The notes under the pieces: model-generated
Told to the model about the DNA's origin: nothing
Databases searched by the model: none
Seen by the model: the letters and a program-made list of their open reading frames with translations, nothing else
Translations under genes and position numbers: made by a program
Shown here: piece after piece, positions 34,093-46,342 of the stretch
Numbering within the stretch: the stretch's first letter is position 1
How the letters are laid out: each line of letters begins with the position of its first letter
DNA from: Apodemus sylvaticus
Lineage: Eukaryota > Chordata > Mammalia > Rodentia > Muridae
Assembly (NCBI RefSeq): GCF_947179515.1
Contig: NC_067482.1
Span: 76,745,080-76,809,079 of the forward strand
DNA: 64,000 nucleotides
Direction: 5' to 3'

Positions 34093-34429
34093 TGGGCTGG
34101 AGAGAGCGGGGCTGGAAAAATAAAAAGGCTTAAGTTTATTTCCTCCCACTGTAAAGGATAAATCTGCCCTCACCAGGTTTGTAAACACTGGATCTGTAAC
34201 TGTCTTGTCTGTTTCCTACCTTTTGGTTCATGTCTATTTGTTTCTGCTGTAACATGGAGTTTAATTGGTTACTGGATTTTTGATGTGTCTGGGAAGTGAT
34301 TGCCTGGTGCTTCTTATTTATGGGGAAGGTGGGAGGTGCCAAATGCCAAAGGCACCCACACTGAGCTCTTCAAGTTGGGCTGAGAAGGAGGCAGCGCCTC
34401 CAGGCTGCACTCTCACAGGGAGAGCCGTG

Positions 34430-34556
34430 CCTCCTCCTCCTCCTCCTTCTTCTTCTTCATCCTCTTCTTCATCCTCTTCCTCTTCCTCTTCCTCTTCCCT
34501 TCCCTTCCCTTCCCTTCTCTTCCTCCTCCTCCTCCTCCTCTTCCTCCTCCTTATTC
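34430..34556. repeat. Polypyrimidine tract (CCT/CTT/CCCTT)n
   Basis: 127 bp of almost pure C/T with shifting 3-, 5- and 6-bp units, able in principle to form triplex DNA. Serine/leucine-rich frames are artefacts. Confidence 0.93.
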
Positions 34557-34571
34557 TTTTAAAATAAAATT

Positions 34572-34806
34572 CAGAGTTAGAGAGTTGGCTCAGTGGTTAA
34601 AAGCACGTGATGATCTTTCAGGACTGAGGTTAGATCCCCACTATCCACACGGGCAGCTCATAGCTCCCTGCGACTCTAGCTCCAGATGATCTGCTGCACT
34701 CTCCTGGGCTATGTGGGCATCTATGCATGGACACTCATGCACACATGGCATACGATCACACAGATATACATAACACATAAATAAAAACAAGAAAATAAAT
34801 CTTTAA
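34572..34806 (+). repeat. B3-type SINE
   Basis: Head GAGAGTTGGCTCAGTGGTTA, B3 body and AAATAAATCTTT tail. Confidence 0.75.
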
Positions 34807-34811
34807 AAAGT

Positions 34812-34859
34812 AAAATCCAGGTAACATAAAATGTTCTTCTTTTATGTTACCTGGATTTT
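34812..34859. repeat. Perfect inverted repeat, 20-bp arms, 8-nt loop
   Basis: Left arm 34812-34831 and right arm 34840-34859 are exact reverse complements (AAAATCCAGGTAAC... and ...GTTACCTGGATTTT) around TGTTCTTC. It sits between a SINE tail and a TTCC repeat. Confidence 0.97.
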
Positions 34860-34880
34860 CCTCCTCCTCTTCCTCCTTTT

Positions 34881-34950
34881 TCTTCCTTCCTTCCTTCCTT
34901 CCTTCCTTCCTTCCTTCCTTCCTTCCTTCCTTCCTTCCTTCCTTCCTTCC
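34881..34950. repeat. (TTCC)n microsatellite
   Basis: About 17 uninterrupted TTCC units. Confidence 0.95.
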
Positions 34951-36540
34951 TCTTCTGTGCTAGGAATTAGAGGCAGGGTGCCATGCACTCTGGCAAGTGT
35001 CCTACCATTGAGCTACACTCGGCCTCACATTAATCACTTTCAAGCGAACAATTCAAGCATTTGGTACAGCATGTGGCTGCCCCCTTATCTAGTTCCCCAC
35101 ATCGCATCTTCCCAAAAGGAAGCGTTGTTCTGGTTAAGCAGCCTCTCTAACCTTGGACCTTCCTGAGTCCCTCATTAACATTTTCTAGGAGCTGCGGTGT
35201 GGAGCAGTCAGAAAGATGATGTTAGTGTGTGATGGCTTGTCACAGGACCAGAGTGAACATCCCAGGACAGCAGGGGGCAGGACCTGCCCCTCCTGCCCCA
35301 CAAGTACCAGGAGCCACTGAGTAACTTTGACCAGAACTTGGTTTTTCTGTTCCTCCATTTCCCACCCCATCAACGACGTCGGTTTCAGCACCTCTGGCTG
35401 TGAATAGGGCCTGGGGAACCGAGCCAAGTGTGCAGATCTGCAGTTGCTTCCAGAAATACGAAGCATTGTGATGGGAAATAGAACCCAGCACTGAAGAAAA
35501 ACACACTGTTTGTCTGTAAACAAGCTAAAGACATAATACACTTGAGAGTCTTAGATACAGTGGGAGGACCGCTGCTTTCACGAACCTCAGGGAAACATCA
35601 CATCACCCCAGGAGGGGCAAACAATGACAGCTTGTACATCTTGAGCTTGCACAGAGAGCTGAGCTCATGGGGCAGGGCAGATCATCCAGTGCAAGAACCA
35701 CGTTAAAACTGGCCCCGAAATCCCACACTCCAGCTCTCTTGTCCCTGAAGTGTGAGGTGACGTTTAGGTCCGACTTCATCATGTTGTGGCTTGGCACTCA
35801 CCTCTTAGCCGTCCAGGGAGTCTGGCTCAGTATCCACCAGGAACTGGTGCTCTCTCCAGCAGGGGTAGAGACCGGAGACTGGAGCATGTTAGGTCACTGC
35901 TGAGGGAGGGACACATTAGGGGCACGTGGGAGGATCAGTAGCTGAGAGACATGCCCCTGGCAGCCGCTGAGCAAGGGCCCTCCCGTGTGCCACCACCTGC
36001 TGTCGGATTCTGCCAGCTACCTGGGTGAGTGGGCCTGGACATGATTTCTCTTCGTGGATTGTCACAGAGCAGAGAGCATGGGCATGTGGTACCTGGCATC
36101 TGACACAGGAGCCGTGCCCTAATAAAATGGGTCATTTCAAGCAGCAAGGTGTGTGGCAATTTGTTATTTGGCATAAAAAATATTCAGGATGACAGATGGA
36201 CTGAATTCTCTTGGGGTAGCAAGCCCTTCCCGTAAGTGAACTTCCTGGGGACCCATTCGCCTGGCAGAAAAGAGGAGCGGTTGCCATAGAAGTGGGTAAG
36301 AGAAAAGCAGATGCTAAGCACAGTCCACTTTAGTAGTTGCTTTTTCTCTTGTGGTGGCCGCTTGGCATAGCTGAACAGACGGAGGAGGGATTTGTGTCGG
36401 CCTGCATGTGGTTTCAGAGGATTCAGAGGATTCAGTCCCATAGTCCCCTGGTCCCATGTGGCTGGGTATAGTTTCATGGTGGCAGAAGATGTGTCAGTCT
36501 GTGATGTTATTTCATATTCAAACCACATCAGAATCTTTCC
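34951..36540. other. Intron 1 block, little recognised
   Basis: Positions 34951-35030 look like an ID/B4 remnant on the minus strand (ACCATTGAGCTACACTCGGCC). The rest is unique. Confidence 0.45.
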
Positions 36541-36604
36541 TTCTCTCTCTCCCTCCCTCCTTCTCTCTCTCCCTCCCTACCTCTCTCTCTCTCCCTTCCC
36601 TCAT
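36541..36604. repeat. Polypyrimidine tract (CTCT/CCCT)n
   Basis: 64 bp, almost all C/T. Confidence 0.9.
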
Positions 36605-36614
36605 TCCTTCTTTG

Positions 36615-36862
36615 CTTTCTTTTGACAGTATCTGATGGCCAGTTCTGTAGCCCAGTCAGCATGGGCCCCGGGAGGCCACCTCCACCGAGGCTAAAGCTAG
36701 TAGGCTGGCCTTGAACTCACCACTTAGCTAAGGGTGATCTTGAACCTCTGCTGTACCTTCACTTCCTGGTGTTGGGATTATAGGTACACACTGTCTGTCC
36801 TGGCTTATGCAGTGCTGGGGTTTGAACTCAGGGCCTTGTGCGAGCATTCTACCAACTGAACT
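36615..36862 (-). repeat. B4-type SINE
   Basis: Reverse composite: a B1-like half (GCTGGCCTTGAACTCACC, GTTGGGATTATAGG) then an ID-like half (TGGGGTTTGAACTCAGGGCC, ACCAACTGAACTATGG). Confidence 0.75.
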
Positions 36863-37475
36863 ATGGCCACAGCACTCCACAGCAGGCTCCTAAACACCTG
36901 GCTTGCCTGTGCAACTGTAGAGTCCTTGGGAGCACTGGATTCAAGCCAATGAACGACAGAATGGGTATGCAGGGCTTTTACCAGAACATGGAAAGGCATC
37001 GTGAATCTGAACATGGGCTGAGGGAGCCTCGGGTGATTTACACCCCAGAGCAGCCATCCAGAAAGAGCTGCAGCCGAGCTGCCCGTGGGAACCACGTGGC
37101 ATTTGGTGGAGGAGAAAGCAGGGAAAGAGAAGGGCAGAGAATGGCTGGGACGGAGGAGAGTGGAGTTGTGGGTGGGGCAGGGTGGGCAGGGGGTGGATAC
37201 GGCCGGTTAGTGGTCTTTCGGGACATGGCTGAGTGGGGTCCTGGGTGACACTGAGCACCTGTTGATGGCCTCAAGTTTGCTCCCTGTTCTGAGACAGCCT
37301 TCCCATATGAAATGGCTCCAAGTGGAGAAAGAACCAGCCCAAGGACTGTCCACAGGTGGATCCCTCATTCCCGGAGTCCTAAGCTAATGCAGCATGGAGG
37401 CCTGTTTTCTTCCAGAAAGAAACCCTCCCTTATTTAGGACTTTATCCTTATCTTTTTGTTTGTATGTTTGGTTCA
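36863..37475. other. Intron 1, nothing recognised
   Basis: Unique, with a G/A-rich stretch at 37110-37200. Confidence 0.45.
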
Positions 37476-37616
37476 TTTTTCGAGATAGGGTTTCTCTGTG
37501 TGGCCCTGGCTGTCCTGGAACTCACTCTGTAGACCAGGCTGGCCTCAAACTCAGAGATCTGCCTGTCTCTGCCTCCCAAGTGCTGGGATTAAAGGCGTGC
37601 GCCACCACTGCCCGGC
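37476..37616 (-). repeat. B1 SINE
   Basis: Near-complete reverse B1, ending GCGTGCGCCACCACTGCCCGGC. Confidence 0.94.
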
Positions 37617-37651
37617 TTTATGCGTATCTTACTTTCAGAACATATTTTAAG

Positions 37652-37730
37652 AGGGGCTGTAGCTCAGCCACAGAGCCCTTGCCTAGTGTGTGAGTCCTGG
37701 GTTCAATTCCAAGCACCACACCCCAGCAGA
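37652..37730 (+). repeat. ID-type SINE
   Basis: tRNA-like unit with A-box region GGGGCTGTAGCTCAGCCACAG and B-box GGGTTCAATTCC, as in ID elements. It has no tRNA fold to its 3' end, so it is not a functional tRNA. Confidence 0.7.
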
Positions 37731-37999
37731 GATAAAGCACCACCCCACGCTGAGTCGAAAGCAGCTGCTGATTGCTTTTGACATTGTTCTGGTCCTGGTG
37801 CCGACTGGCCTCACGGCCTGGGCCTCTGTAGCGTTCTCAGTCTGACCCTTGGGAACTGATGTCTGAAACATCCAGTGTGCCCAACACCTAGGACTTCTAG
37901 TGACACCCACCACTGTCACCAGTCATTTTAAGAGACATTCCATTCCCCCAGAGCCTTTGTCCAAATGTAGCTGTCACGTGAGCAGGAAGGCGGTCAACG

Positions 38000-38211
38000 G
38001 GGTACAGGCTTGGGTACAGACTCGGGGTACAGACTGGGGTACAGGCTTGGGTACAGACTTGGGGTACAGGCTCGGGTACAGATTGGGGTACAGACTGGTA
38101 TACAGACTCGGGGTACAGACTGGGGTACAGACTGGGGTACAGACTCAGGGTACAGACTGGGGTACAGATTGGGGTACAGACTCTGGGTACAGACTGGGGT
38201 ACAGGTTTGGG
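38000..38211. repeat. GTACAGACTGGG minisatellite (10-13-bp units)
   Basis: About 17 units of GGGTACAGACT(G/T)G with length changes of one to three bases. Repeats of YRLG and SLYP read through on opposite strands as artefacts. Confidence 0.95.
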
Positions 38212-39424
38212 CTTGCCTTCCATCGTCGTGCAGGAAGTGGAAGGAGCGCCCTTCAGAAGAGAGCTTTAAAGCCCGACCGAGGGGCTGTGCTGTCTCCTCA
38301 CTGCCTGTGACCTTTTTCTTTGCTGCTGAGATTTTATTCCGTGAGATAATTGTGTTTGGAATCAGCATTATTAGGAGTGACCTTGTGGAACTAACTGGGG
38401 AGTTGACTTTGTGAAAGGTTTTCATTTTCCTCGCTTGATGGGATCTGTGTTTAGTATCGTTATAATTGCCGAGTTTTATGTGTCTTGATATCTTAAAATT
38501 TTATTCCTGGCTTTGAAAAGAATTTATCCCTGGGATATACCAAGACAGGCTTTCTCCGTAGCTCAGGGGCACCATGAGCTGTGTCCATCTTTCTGGGTTG
38601 GATGTACATTGAAGGGAGCCCACTGTAGCCTTGTGTTTGGGTGTCTCACAAATCAGTGCTTAATCTGTGAGGAAAAGAAGATCAAGTCAGGACCATGCTC
38701 TATAAGAAAAATATGTTCTAGATGGTTAAACATCTCACTGTACCAAAAGAAACCAAAATTATGACAGAAAGATACATAGACAAGGATCTCTGTCTTGGAG
38801 CGGAGGAGCTCTGCAGAGAAGTGGGTTGGACGTGGAGAGGCTGCCTGAGAGCACATGTGATGTCACTAAGCTAGCTTAGTCCCAACAGCTCAGACTGGGA
38901 GGGGTCGGAGAGGCAAACCCTGTACCACAACAATGACAAAACCTATCACAGGCCATTTAGAAGTGCAGCAGGGAAACGCAGACAAAGGTCAAGGCCTCCA
39001 CAAGTCAGGCCTAGTGGCACACAGTGCAAAGTGCCGCGCAGGGCGCAGATGGGGCAGCGCCATCTTCAGCTTGTAGCATAGTCTCCGAGACCAAGATGGT
39101 TTCCGAGAGCCGTCAGAATCCACTGCTACACCAGGCTGAGGCTGAGGCCACTTCCTGCTGACAGTAACCCACGGGCTTTTCACAACTACAAACTCCATTT
39201 CACCGTTGTTGCTCCTTTGCTATTCCTTGGATCTCCGCTGCTTCAGGCTCCAAGCATGGCTTCTGTTTTCTGGTTTGGATATTGCTCATGTCAGTAAACT
39301 CTGCATCTTTGTAACCAAATACTTTAGTTACCAACATAGAAAGAGAATTAGTAGGCTTACCTCGTGGTTGAGGCTCCAGCCCCACAGTTTCTGTTATTTT
39401 TATTTTTTTGCTTTGTCTTCTTTT
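38212..39424. other. Intron 1, nothing recognised
   Basis: 1.2 kb of unique sequence, A/T-rich at 38420-38520. Confidence 0.45.
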
Positions 39425-39563
39425 TCAAAGACAAGGTTTCTCTGTGTAGCCCTGGATATCCTGGAACTAGCCCTGTAGACCAGGCTGACCTGGAACTCAG
39501 AGATCTGCCTGCCTCTGCCTCTTAAGTGCTGAGATGAAAGGCGTGTGCCACCACTGCAGGGGT
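39425..39563 (-). repeat. B1 SINE
   Basis: Reverse B1 with TTCTCTGTGTAGCCCTGG and AAAGGCGTGTGCCACCACTG; a B3 tail fragment follows to about 39665. Confidence 0.92.
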
Positions 39564-40085
39564 AGTGGGTTTTTCTTTTAAAGTTGTATTTTTATTACTT
39601 TTAATTGTGTGTGTCTGCATGTATGTATGTGTATGTGAGCGCAGGTATCCACAGACACCAGATATGTTATCTAGCTGAACCCTGAGTTCTAGATTGTTCG
39701 TTGCCTACGGTGGATGCCAGGCCTCAGTACCTACTCTTGATAACTGCCAGCCCCCCATCAGATGCCTCTCACCGAGCCCCACCTTCTAAAGATTCCTCTT
39801 CCTCCTAGGAGGACCACCCTCTTTAACACTTGGGTGCTTGGGGACAGTCAGCATGCAAATCACGCTCTGTTAGCCGTAAGTGCCAGTGTGCAGACAGCCA
39901 GCGGTGGATCAGTGAGTTCTATTCAACTCTGACAAGTACCCTCAGTCACAGCCCTCTCAAAATTTATTCTAAGGAAATGGCTGTGTAGGTACTGGAGGAT
40001 GTGGGAAAGGCTGTTCAGATGCCTTTCTGTTCACAATTGCAAAATGCTGGCAAAGCCCTCTCTTTGAAAGCTGTATTAGTGCTGT

Positions 40086-40541
40086 GGTTAAAAATCAGTT
40101 ACGAGGGCTCAGTCGGTAAGCATGAGGGCATGAGTTCTATCCCTAGCACCCACACTACCACACGAAACAACCCAGCAAACCAATAGACCTGCATACAGTG
40201 TGCTCGGATTGCAGTTCCATCCCTGGGGAGGCAGAGGGAAGCTGAAGCCTGTGCTCGCTGCCCAGCTACTCAGTCAACTTAGTGATCCCCAGGCTCAGTG
40301 AGATTTCCTATCTTAAAAAAAAGGAGAACATGGGGCTGGAGAGACACTCGCTCGGCAGTCAGGAGCACGCGCTGCTCTCCGAGGATCCGAGTTCAGTTCC
40401 CAGCACCCAGTTATAGACTCACAATCACCTGTAACTCCAGCTCCAGGGGATCCAGCATGTCTGGCCTTCTCTGTTTTTTGGAAACACATGCACATACCCA
40501 CGTAGAGGCACACACACATATACATAATTAAAAAAAATCTT
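40086..40541 (+). repeat. Old composite SINE followed by B3
   Basis: Positions 40086-40320 are a worn tRNA-headed repeat (GGGCTCAGTCGGTAAG) ending in an A-run. 40331-40541 is a B3 (GGGGCTGGAGAGACAC...AATTAAAAAAAATC). The two lie head to tail. Confidence 0.75.
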
Positions 40542-40587
40542 AAATCTTAAAAGTGGAGAGTGCATGTAAAGAGTACCTGATGTTGAC

Positions 40588-41061
40588 TCACACACACACA
40601 CACACACACACACACTTACACACTCACACACACTCATACACATATACACACTCACACACACTCACACACTCACACACATTCACACACACTCACATACACT
40701 CACACACACCCACACACACTCAAACACACACTCACACATACACTCAAACACACACTCACACATACTCACACATACTCACACACACACACTCACACACACA
40801 TACTCACACACACTCACACACTCACACTCACACACTCACACTCACACATACTCACACTCAAATACACACTCACACATACTCACACACACTCACACACTCA
40901 CACTCACACACTCACACTCACACATACTCACACTCAAATACACACTCACACATACTCACACACACTCACACACACACACACTCACACACTCACACTCACA
41001 CACACAGACACACTCACACACACTCACACACACACACTTACACACACACACACACACACAC
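40588..41061. repeat. 474-bp (CA)n-type repeat with ACTCACAC variants
   Basis: Almost pure alternating CA with regular ACTCACAC and ACATACTC insertions that form higher-order blocks. Two nearly identical blocks lie at about 40820-40870 and 40895-40945. The His/Thr/Ser frame is not a gene. Confidence 0.96.
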
Positions 41062-43145
41062 CTGCATATATATGTATGCACATAGAAACACACAGACATG
41101 CACACACAGTTTCTACATCGCTATGGAGTAAAGCTTCACACAGCCAAAGTGTGAGTGTAGTCCGGAGAGCAGGCACACGCAGACGAGAGGTGCAGTTTAG
41201 TGAGCGTGCATGCCCGATTCCCCAGTTGTGCCTCTTGATGTACATTTTTTTCCTCCTACCGCAGTGCTTGTGGATAATCCTTTATTTCTTATAATAAAAA
41301 CCGTTTTGTGCCAGTCACATCTCACTTGTGTAGAAGAGCACCAGAAAAAGAAAATAGAAGGATTCTTCCTCTTTTCCACCACAGACGATGTCTTCAGAGC
41401 TGACGAGGGGGCGCCTGCTCTTCCATGGGGCACTGGAGGAGGTGCTGCTCCCTGCGAGGGCAAGCCTGGGAGCAGAGACTACGCAGCCCTGTCAGTGCCA
41501 CCAGTCACCCCCCCCCCCCATCTGCTTCTGTTCTGAGGAAGGACACGGGGTGTGTCTGTGGGGCCCTGCGATGAGGAGGCGTACACGGTGGGTCCCCAGG
41601 GGCTAGTCAAAGCCAGCGGCCTTCCCTGGAGAGTTGTGTGTATGTGTCCAGGCTGGGCCTTTAGAATGCCCATTTTACTGTTTGTTCCATGCCCTGGGCT
41701 GGAACCATTCAATTTTGTAATAAATTTAAAACTATTAGCACAGAGTCCCTACCCAAGATGGCAGAGTTCTAGGACCGGTTCCCACTTCTACCATTTATTG
41801 AAAAGCCAGGATTCTGTTTTGATTCTTGTCAGGGTAGGGTTGTTCTGGGTGTGCCAGAGAATGATATACAATAAATCTGTGCTTTTCAGTTTCCAATTAA
41901 TGAGTTTGTTAAGTATAGTCAGCCGTAATAGAAGAGTAATCAGTGAACAGCAGCTCACAGAAAGAAGTATCATGAGAGCAGGTGCTTGCAGCGTCCAGCA
42001 GGGACAAGTGCAGCAGGCTCACACAGACGAATCAGCCACTCCGTCAAATCAGAGTCTTAAATCGTCCGGCAGAAATGATGGAATAGTCCTGTGGGGGCTG
42101 CCACTGGGCACTGCCCAGGGAGAGCGCAGGACGGAGCAGAGTGTCCCTAGGGCGAGGCTTTAAAGTGGAACAGAAATTAGCAACTGTAACAGCATCCAGT
42201 CATGCTTAAGGTCACCCACCAGAAATGACAGTCAGCTGGCATCCCCATTGAAAGTCCCGGCAGAACAGAACAGAGCTTCTCTCCATAAGCAAACTTCTGC
42301 CTTCTTTTCCCCACTGCAGGCCTGTGTGGATCCCGGGATAAACAACATTAGCATCAGTTGGAAGCTTGCCTTCCACCGCTCTCAAGCCCACAGCCTTCCC
42401 CTCTGGCTCTTTTTTTGTTCTACACTCACCCTCCCACCCCTGCCTGCTAGTTAACTTTGGGGCCAGAGGGACAGGGTGTTTGGGGACCTCGGAGAGTAAA
42501 ATGCTTGGGTCTGATGTAGAGGGGAGAGACCAGCTTTCAAAGCCGGCTTCATGTATATTACAGGGGTGAGGCTTGGTGGTGTCTTGCATCCTGGGTGAGG
42601 GAGATGGCTCTGGGCCTTGGTCTCTTTTGCCTCTGCAGAATTTTTAAAAAGTCACCAAGGCGATTTACTCCTCTTTCTGTTCAGTCTTTTTTGTGTTGTT
42701 CTGGGCTTCCTGTGGTGCTTGCTGTCCCCAGGCCACCGTCATGTGGGGAGCTTAACTCAGAGCTTTCCTCGTTGACTCAGGCCCACTCCTGCTCCCCAAC
42801 GGCTTGTTTGCCCTCTGCACGCCCTGACCCTGGCTGCACAAAGCACTGTTCCTCCTCTTGTCCGGGTGGTCACTTGCACCTGACTATCGGCAAAGTCCAG
42901 CCGCTCTCAGACATTGTAAAAAATCCTTTCCTTTTCTCAGATGAGGAGGATTTCTTCTAGCAAGTTCACTGTCAGCAGTGGGCCTGTGTTCCCAAGAGTT
43001 TCTTTGAGATGCCGAGGGAAGGGGGCTCTTGGGAATAGACCCTTTAACAGTCTCGGCAGCCGTCTCCCTTTAGGTGGGTCCCACCTCTGATGCCACATCT
43101 TCTGTGATCCTGTCTCCTCAAAATTGCTCTGCCAGGGGCAGGGTA
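41062..43145. other. Repeat-poor intron 1 block
   Basis: About 2.1 kb of unique sequence with a 10-bp C-run at 41511-41519. A 203-codon frame at 41552-42163 has no recognisable domain. Confidence 0.45.
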
Positions 43146-43218
43146 GGGGCGGGCTGGAGAGAGAGCTTAGCATCTAAGAGCATTTGTTGCACTTCCAGAC
43201 ACCCAGGTTCAGTACCTG

Positions 43219-43259
<41 letters not shown>

Positions 43260-43300
43260 CATATAATTAAAAATAATATAAATAAATCTTTTGAAAAATC
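43146..43300 (+). repeat. B3-like SINE with (CA)n insert
   Basis: Head GGGGCGGGCTGGAGAGAGAG, CACCCAGGTTCAGTACC, (CA)n at 43225-43257 and AAATAAATCTTTT tail. Confidence 0.8.
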
Positions 43301-43689
43301 GCTTTTTCAGGGATGTAGGCCATGGCTCCCACCTTGGCACCTCCTTCTGAAAACCCCTCTGTGCACGATGGCAGGTCTGGAGGGGCAGCACTAGTGCTGA
43401 GGAAGTTTCCGGTCAGCCTTCTGATGGTGCTGAGCTACGCCTCCGAGTCTGCGCACTGCTGAGAACATTCCTGCTGAAGTTTTGCCGAGGAACCATAGCT
43501 TACCAAGACTTGTCCCGTGTTGTGGCTGGCTCAGTTGTCTGCTAATCCTTTTACAGTAACTCAGGGTAGAAGATCTAACAGTCATGAGAGACTTTGAAAA
43601 AAATTTAATTACATTTAAATTTGTGTTACGGAGAAGTTTGATAGATAATCAGTAAAACACTTTTAAGCATATAAATACAGTTCTTGGGG

Positions 43690-43837
43690 GAGGTTTGGTA
43701 GTGTGATGCCTTTAATCCTAGCACTCAGGAGGCAGAGGCAGGTGGGAGTTCGAGGCTGTTCTGGTGTACATAGTGAGTTCCGGGTCAGCCATGGCTACAT
43801 AGTGAGTCTGTGTCTCAAAATCAATAAACAAACAGAA
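43690..43837 (+). repeat. Diverged B1-like SINE
   Basis: Keeps CCTTTAATCCTAGCACTCAG and GTGAGTTCCGGGTCAGCC with small deletions. Confidence 0.85.
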
Positions 43838-45024
43838 AGCAAGAATACAGTTCTTAAGGATTATATGACATGGGAAGAGAGCTGCAAAGGAGACTGCTAG
43901 AAGACAGAGAAGCTGAGTCTGTCTGCTCCTGGGAATCTGTTTAACTGTTGAGGAGTTTTCAGACAGGATGGAGGCTATCGGAAGGCAAAAGCCTGTTTGT
44001 GTGCATGGGTACAGAAACAGGGGATCCGTATTAGCTCAGGCTAGTCTCAGACTCCCTATGTGGTCCAGGCTGGCCTCAGACTCATATGATGGGTCAGTTT
44101 TAACGCTAAATGTTAGTAGTGTAAATCCCCCAGAGACCATAGCCTCTGCAATTTTGGAATCCTAATTGAGTGTTTTTGGCTGCCCATGTGATTTTTTTCC
44201 CTGATTCTTCCAGAAGAGTACTTCAGGTTTCATGTTGGCCCGAGGGACAGCCCCTTCATTCTCATTGAAGGCAAAGTGCTTCTGGGTTCTCAGCCACACC
44301 CCCTCCACCCCCACCCTGTCCCCCGCTGGCCTGGACAGAACTTTGGATTCTTAGTCTTGCTTCCATTGGCTGGTGAGGAGAATGTAATCCCCAGCACTTC
44401 TGTCTTGAGCCACCACATGGGAGGTAGGGCTTCAACCAGGTCCTCTGCAAGGCGGCCTGTGTGCTTAGCCTTCCTAGGTGAGCACTGCATAGACTCTGGT
44501 GCTAGGTGAGTGCCACCCAGCAGTCTCTCAGGGCAGGGGGGCTAAGGCGTGGTCTTTCTCAGGTGAACACCACACTGTTGGTCTTTGCTCAATCCTTCCA
44601 TTCTGCTTGGCTATGCGACCCTGACAGCCTTGGAGACCCTGTGCCCAGCCTTTCTTCTCACAGGCCGAGTGTGTCTGGGGACCAACTGGCGGTGTCCCAG
44701 GACTTCCCGCTGGTTCTCTAGACACCTACAGAGGTGACCCCTGGCTACCCCTGCTTCATCATTGTCATGGAGCCAAGACCAAGCTGCTGACTCTGCTGTT
44801 TCTGGCTGCTTTCTCTTGGCTGTAGCAATCATCAGCTGTGGGCCCTACAGCCCAGCCCTTTCCTGTCACCCAGCAGGCTGGCTCCTTATGCCTCAGGGCT
44901 GAGTGACCTGCTGCTGCTATGCTGAGGGGCCTCCAAGCAGTATTGCCTTTGCACCCTGATGGCTGAAGCACAGAACAGATAAACTGTACCTGCCTCTTCC
45001 GCCTCCGTGCGCGTGCGCTTCCAT
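43838..45024. other. Intron 1, faint B1 remnant
   Basis: A B1-like remnant at 44032-44085 (TGTGGTCCAGGCTGGCCTCAG); otherwise unique. Confidence 0.4.
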
Positions 45025-45167
45025 ACTCTTTATTTTTTTGAGGCAGGGTTTTATGTAACTTAGAATGGCCTCAGACTTGCTGTGTAGCTGAGAATAACCT
45101 TGAACTCCTGATCCTCTTTTCCAAGTGCTGGGATTGCAGGTGCTCCGCACCGTGCCTACTCCTAAGT
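45025..45167 (-). repeat. B4/B1-like old SINE
   Basis: TTTGAGGCAGGGTTTTATGT, CTTGAACTCCTGATCC and GTGCTGGGATTGCAGG in reverse order of a B4. Confidence 0.75.
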
Positions 45168-46199
45168 GAACCCTTTCCCATTGGGCACCAGCCTTTAGAG
45201 ACACCACTACCTCCCCCGTCTGGTTTTATCTGTCTTGTCTTAGGAGTGGCAGCTCAGGTTTTCAACCCAGGTAGTTCCAGGTGGGTTAGGCAGACTCACC
45301 TTGTGGTTCTTGGTCCCACAGCTGCAGACATCTGTGTATGGCTTCATTGACAGATATGCCCTAAAGGTTCACGTGTTTGAAAATATGGCCCTCAGAAGCG
45401 GACTTGGGGGGAATCGTGGAAACTCTTCAGATGTAGGGCCAGTTGGAGAACATAGGTTTCTGGGCAGCTTTCTTGGGAAGTACAACCTGGTCCTGATGGA
45501 GCGATTGCAAAGGTGTAAGCCAATAGCAGCCGTGGCGTTTCCACCATGACGCTGGGCTAAAATCAGTCTTCCCTTCCCTGAACTGCATCTGTAGCGCATT
45601 TTGTCAGCTACAGGAGAAATAACTAATAATAGTCTCCGACAGGGACAGCCCACTCCTGCACCTCTTCTCAAGAACCTAGAGCTGGGATCTGGTCTTTGTG
45701 GCTCCCTCTGTTGAGGTAAGACTGTGTGGGTAGGACTGGCCTGTCACCTCCATCCCACCACTGATCTACATAAACAGTGTGCATGTGCGCCTTTCGGTTT
45801 GCCGCCTTTTGTACAACCTTCATGTTTTGAGACTCATCCCTGCTGTAGCCAAGTCAGTCATCTATTTATTGCTGAGTCATGCGGTGCTGAATGGATGTAC
45901 TTCAGTCTGTTAGCCCATCCTCATACTGAATTACATTTTGGGTTGTTTCTCAGGTTGGGATGAACCATTTGTATAAATATTTGTGTGGGCATGTGCATCC
46001 AATGCCCTTGGGGTTTCCAGAGTGGCAAATTATTCAAGTCATAATGAAATAGGATTTCTTGCCGTGAAAATGTCTGGCGTTTGCCTTTTCCCAATGCATT
46101 CTCTCCACTGTTGTATCTCTGCATATCCACACTGGTGGATCACTAGTTAGATTTATTAGTCACTTAAGACTTTTGTACTTTAGAATTCAGTTGTTAAAG
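45168..46199. other. Intron 1, nothing recognised
   Basis: About 1 kb of unique sequence. Confidence 0.4.
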
Positions 46200-46342
46200 C
46201 CAGGCCGTGCTGATGCATGCCTTTAAATTCAGCACTTATGAGGCAGAGGTAGCTGATCTCTTGAGTTCAAGGGCAGCCTGGTCTAAAGAGAGAGTTCCAG
46301 GATAGCCTGGGCTATGCAGAGAAACCTTATCTTGAAAAAAGA
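46200..46342 (+). repeat. Diverged B1 SINE
   Basis: CCAGGCCGTGCTGATGCATG through GAGAAACCTTATCTTG and an A/G tail. TTCAGTTGT on both sides (about 46187 and 46350) may be the target duplication. Confidence 0.88.

Noticed and set aside
37652..37730. tRNA gene
   Set aside because: A- and B-box-like sequence is present, but the 3' half does not pair and the context is an ID-type SINE.
38000..38211. CRISPR-like array
   Set aside because: The repeats are contiguous 10-13-bp units without spacers in a mammalian intron; it is a minisatellite.
40553..41131. 192-codon His/Thr-rich frame
   Set aside because: It is a direct reading of the CA repeat.
41552..42163. 203-codon plus-strand frame in intron 1
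   Set aside because: No recognisable domain, no splice or promoter context; chance frame.
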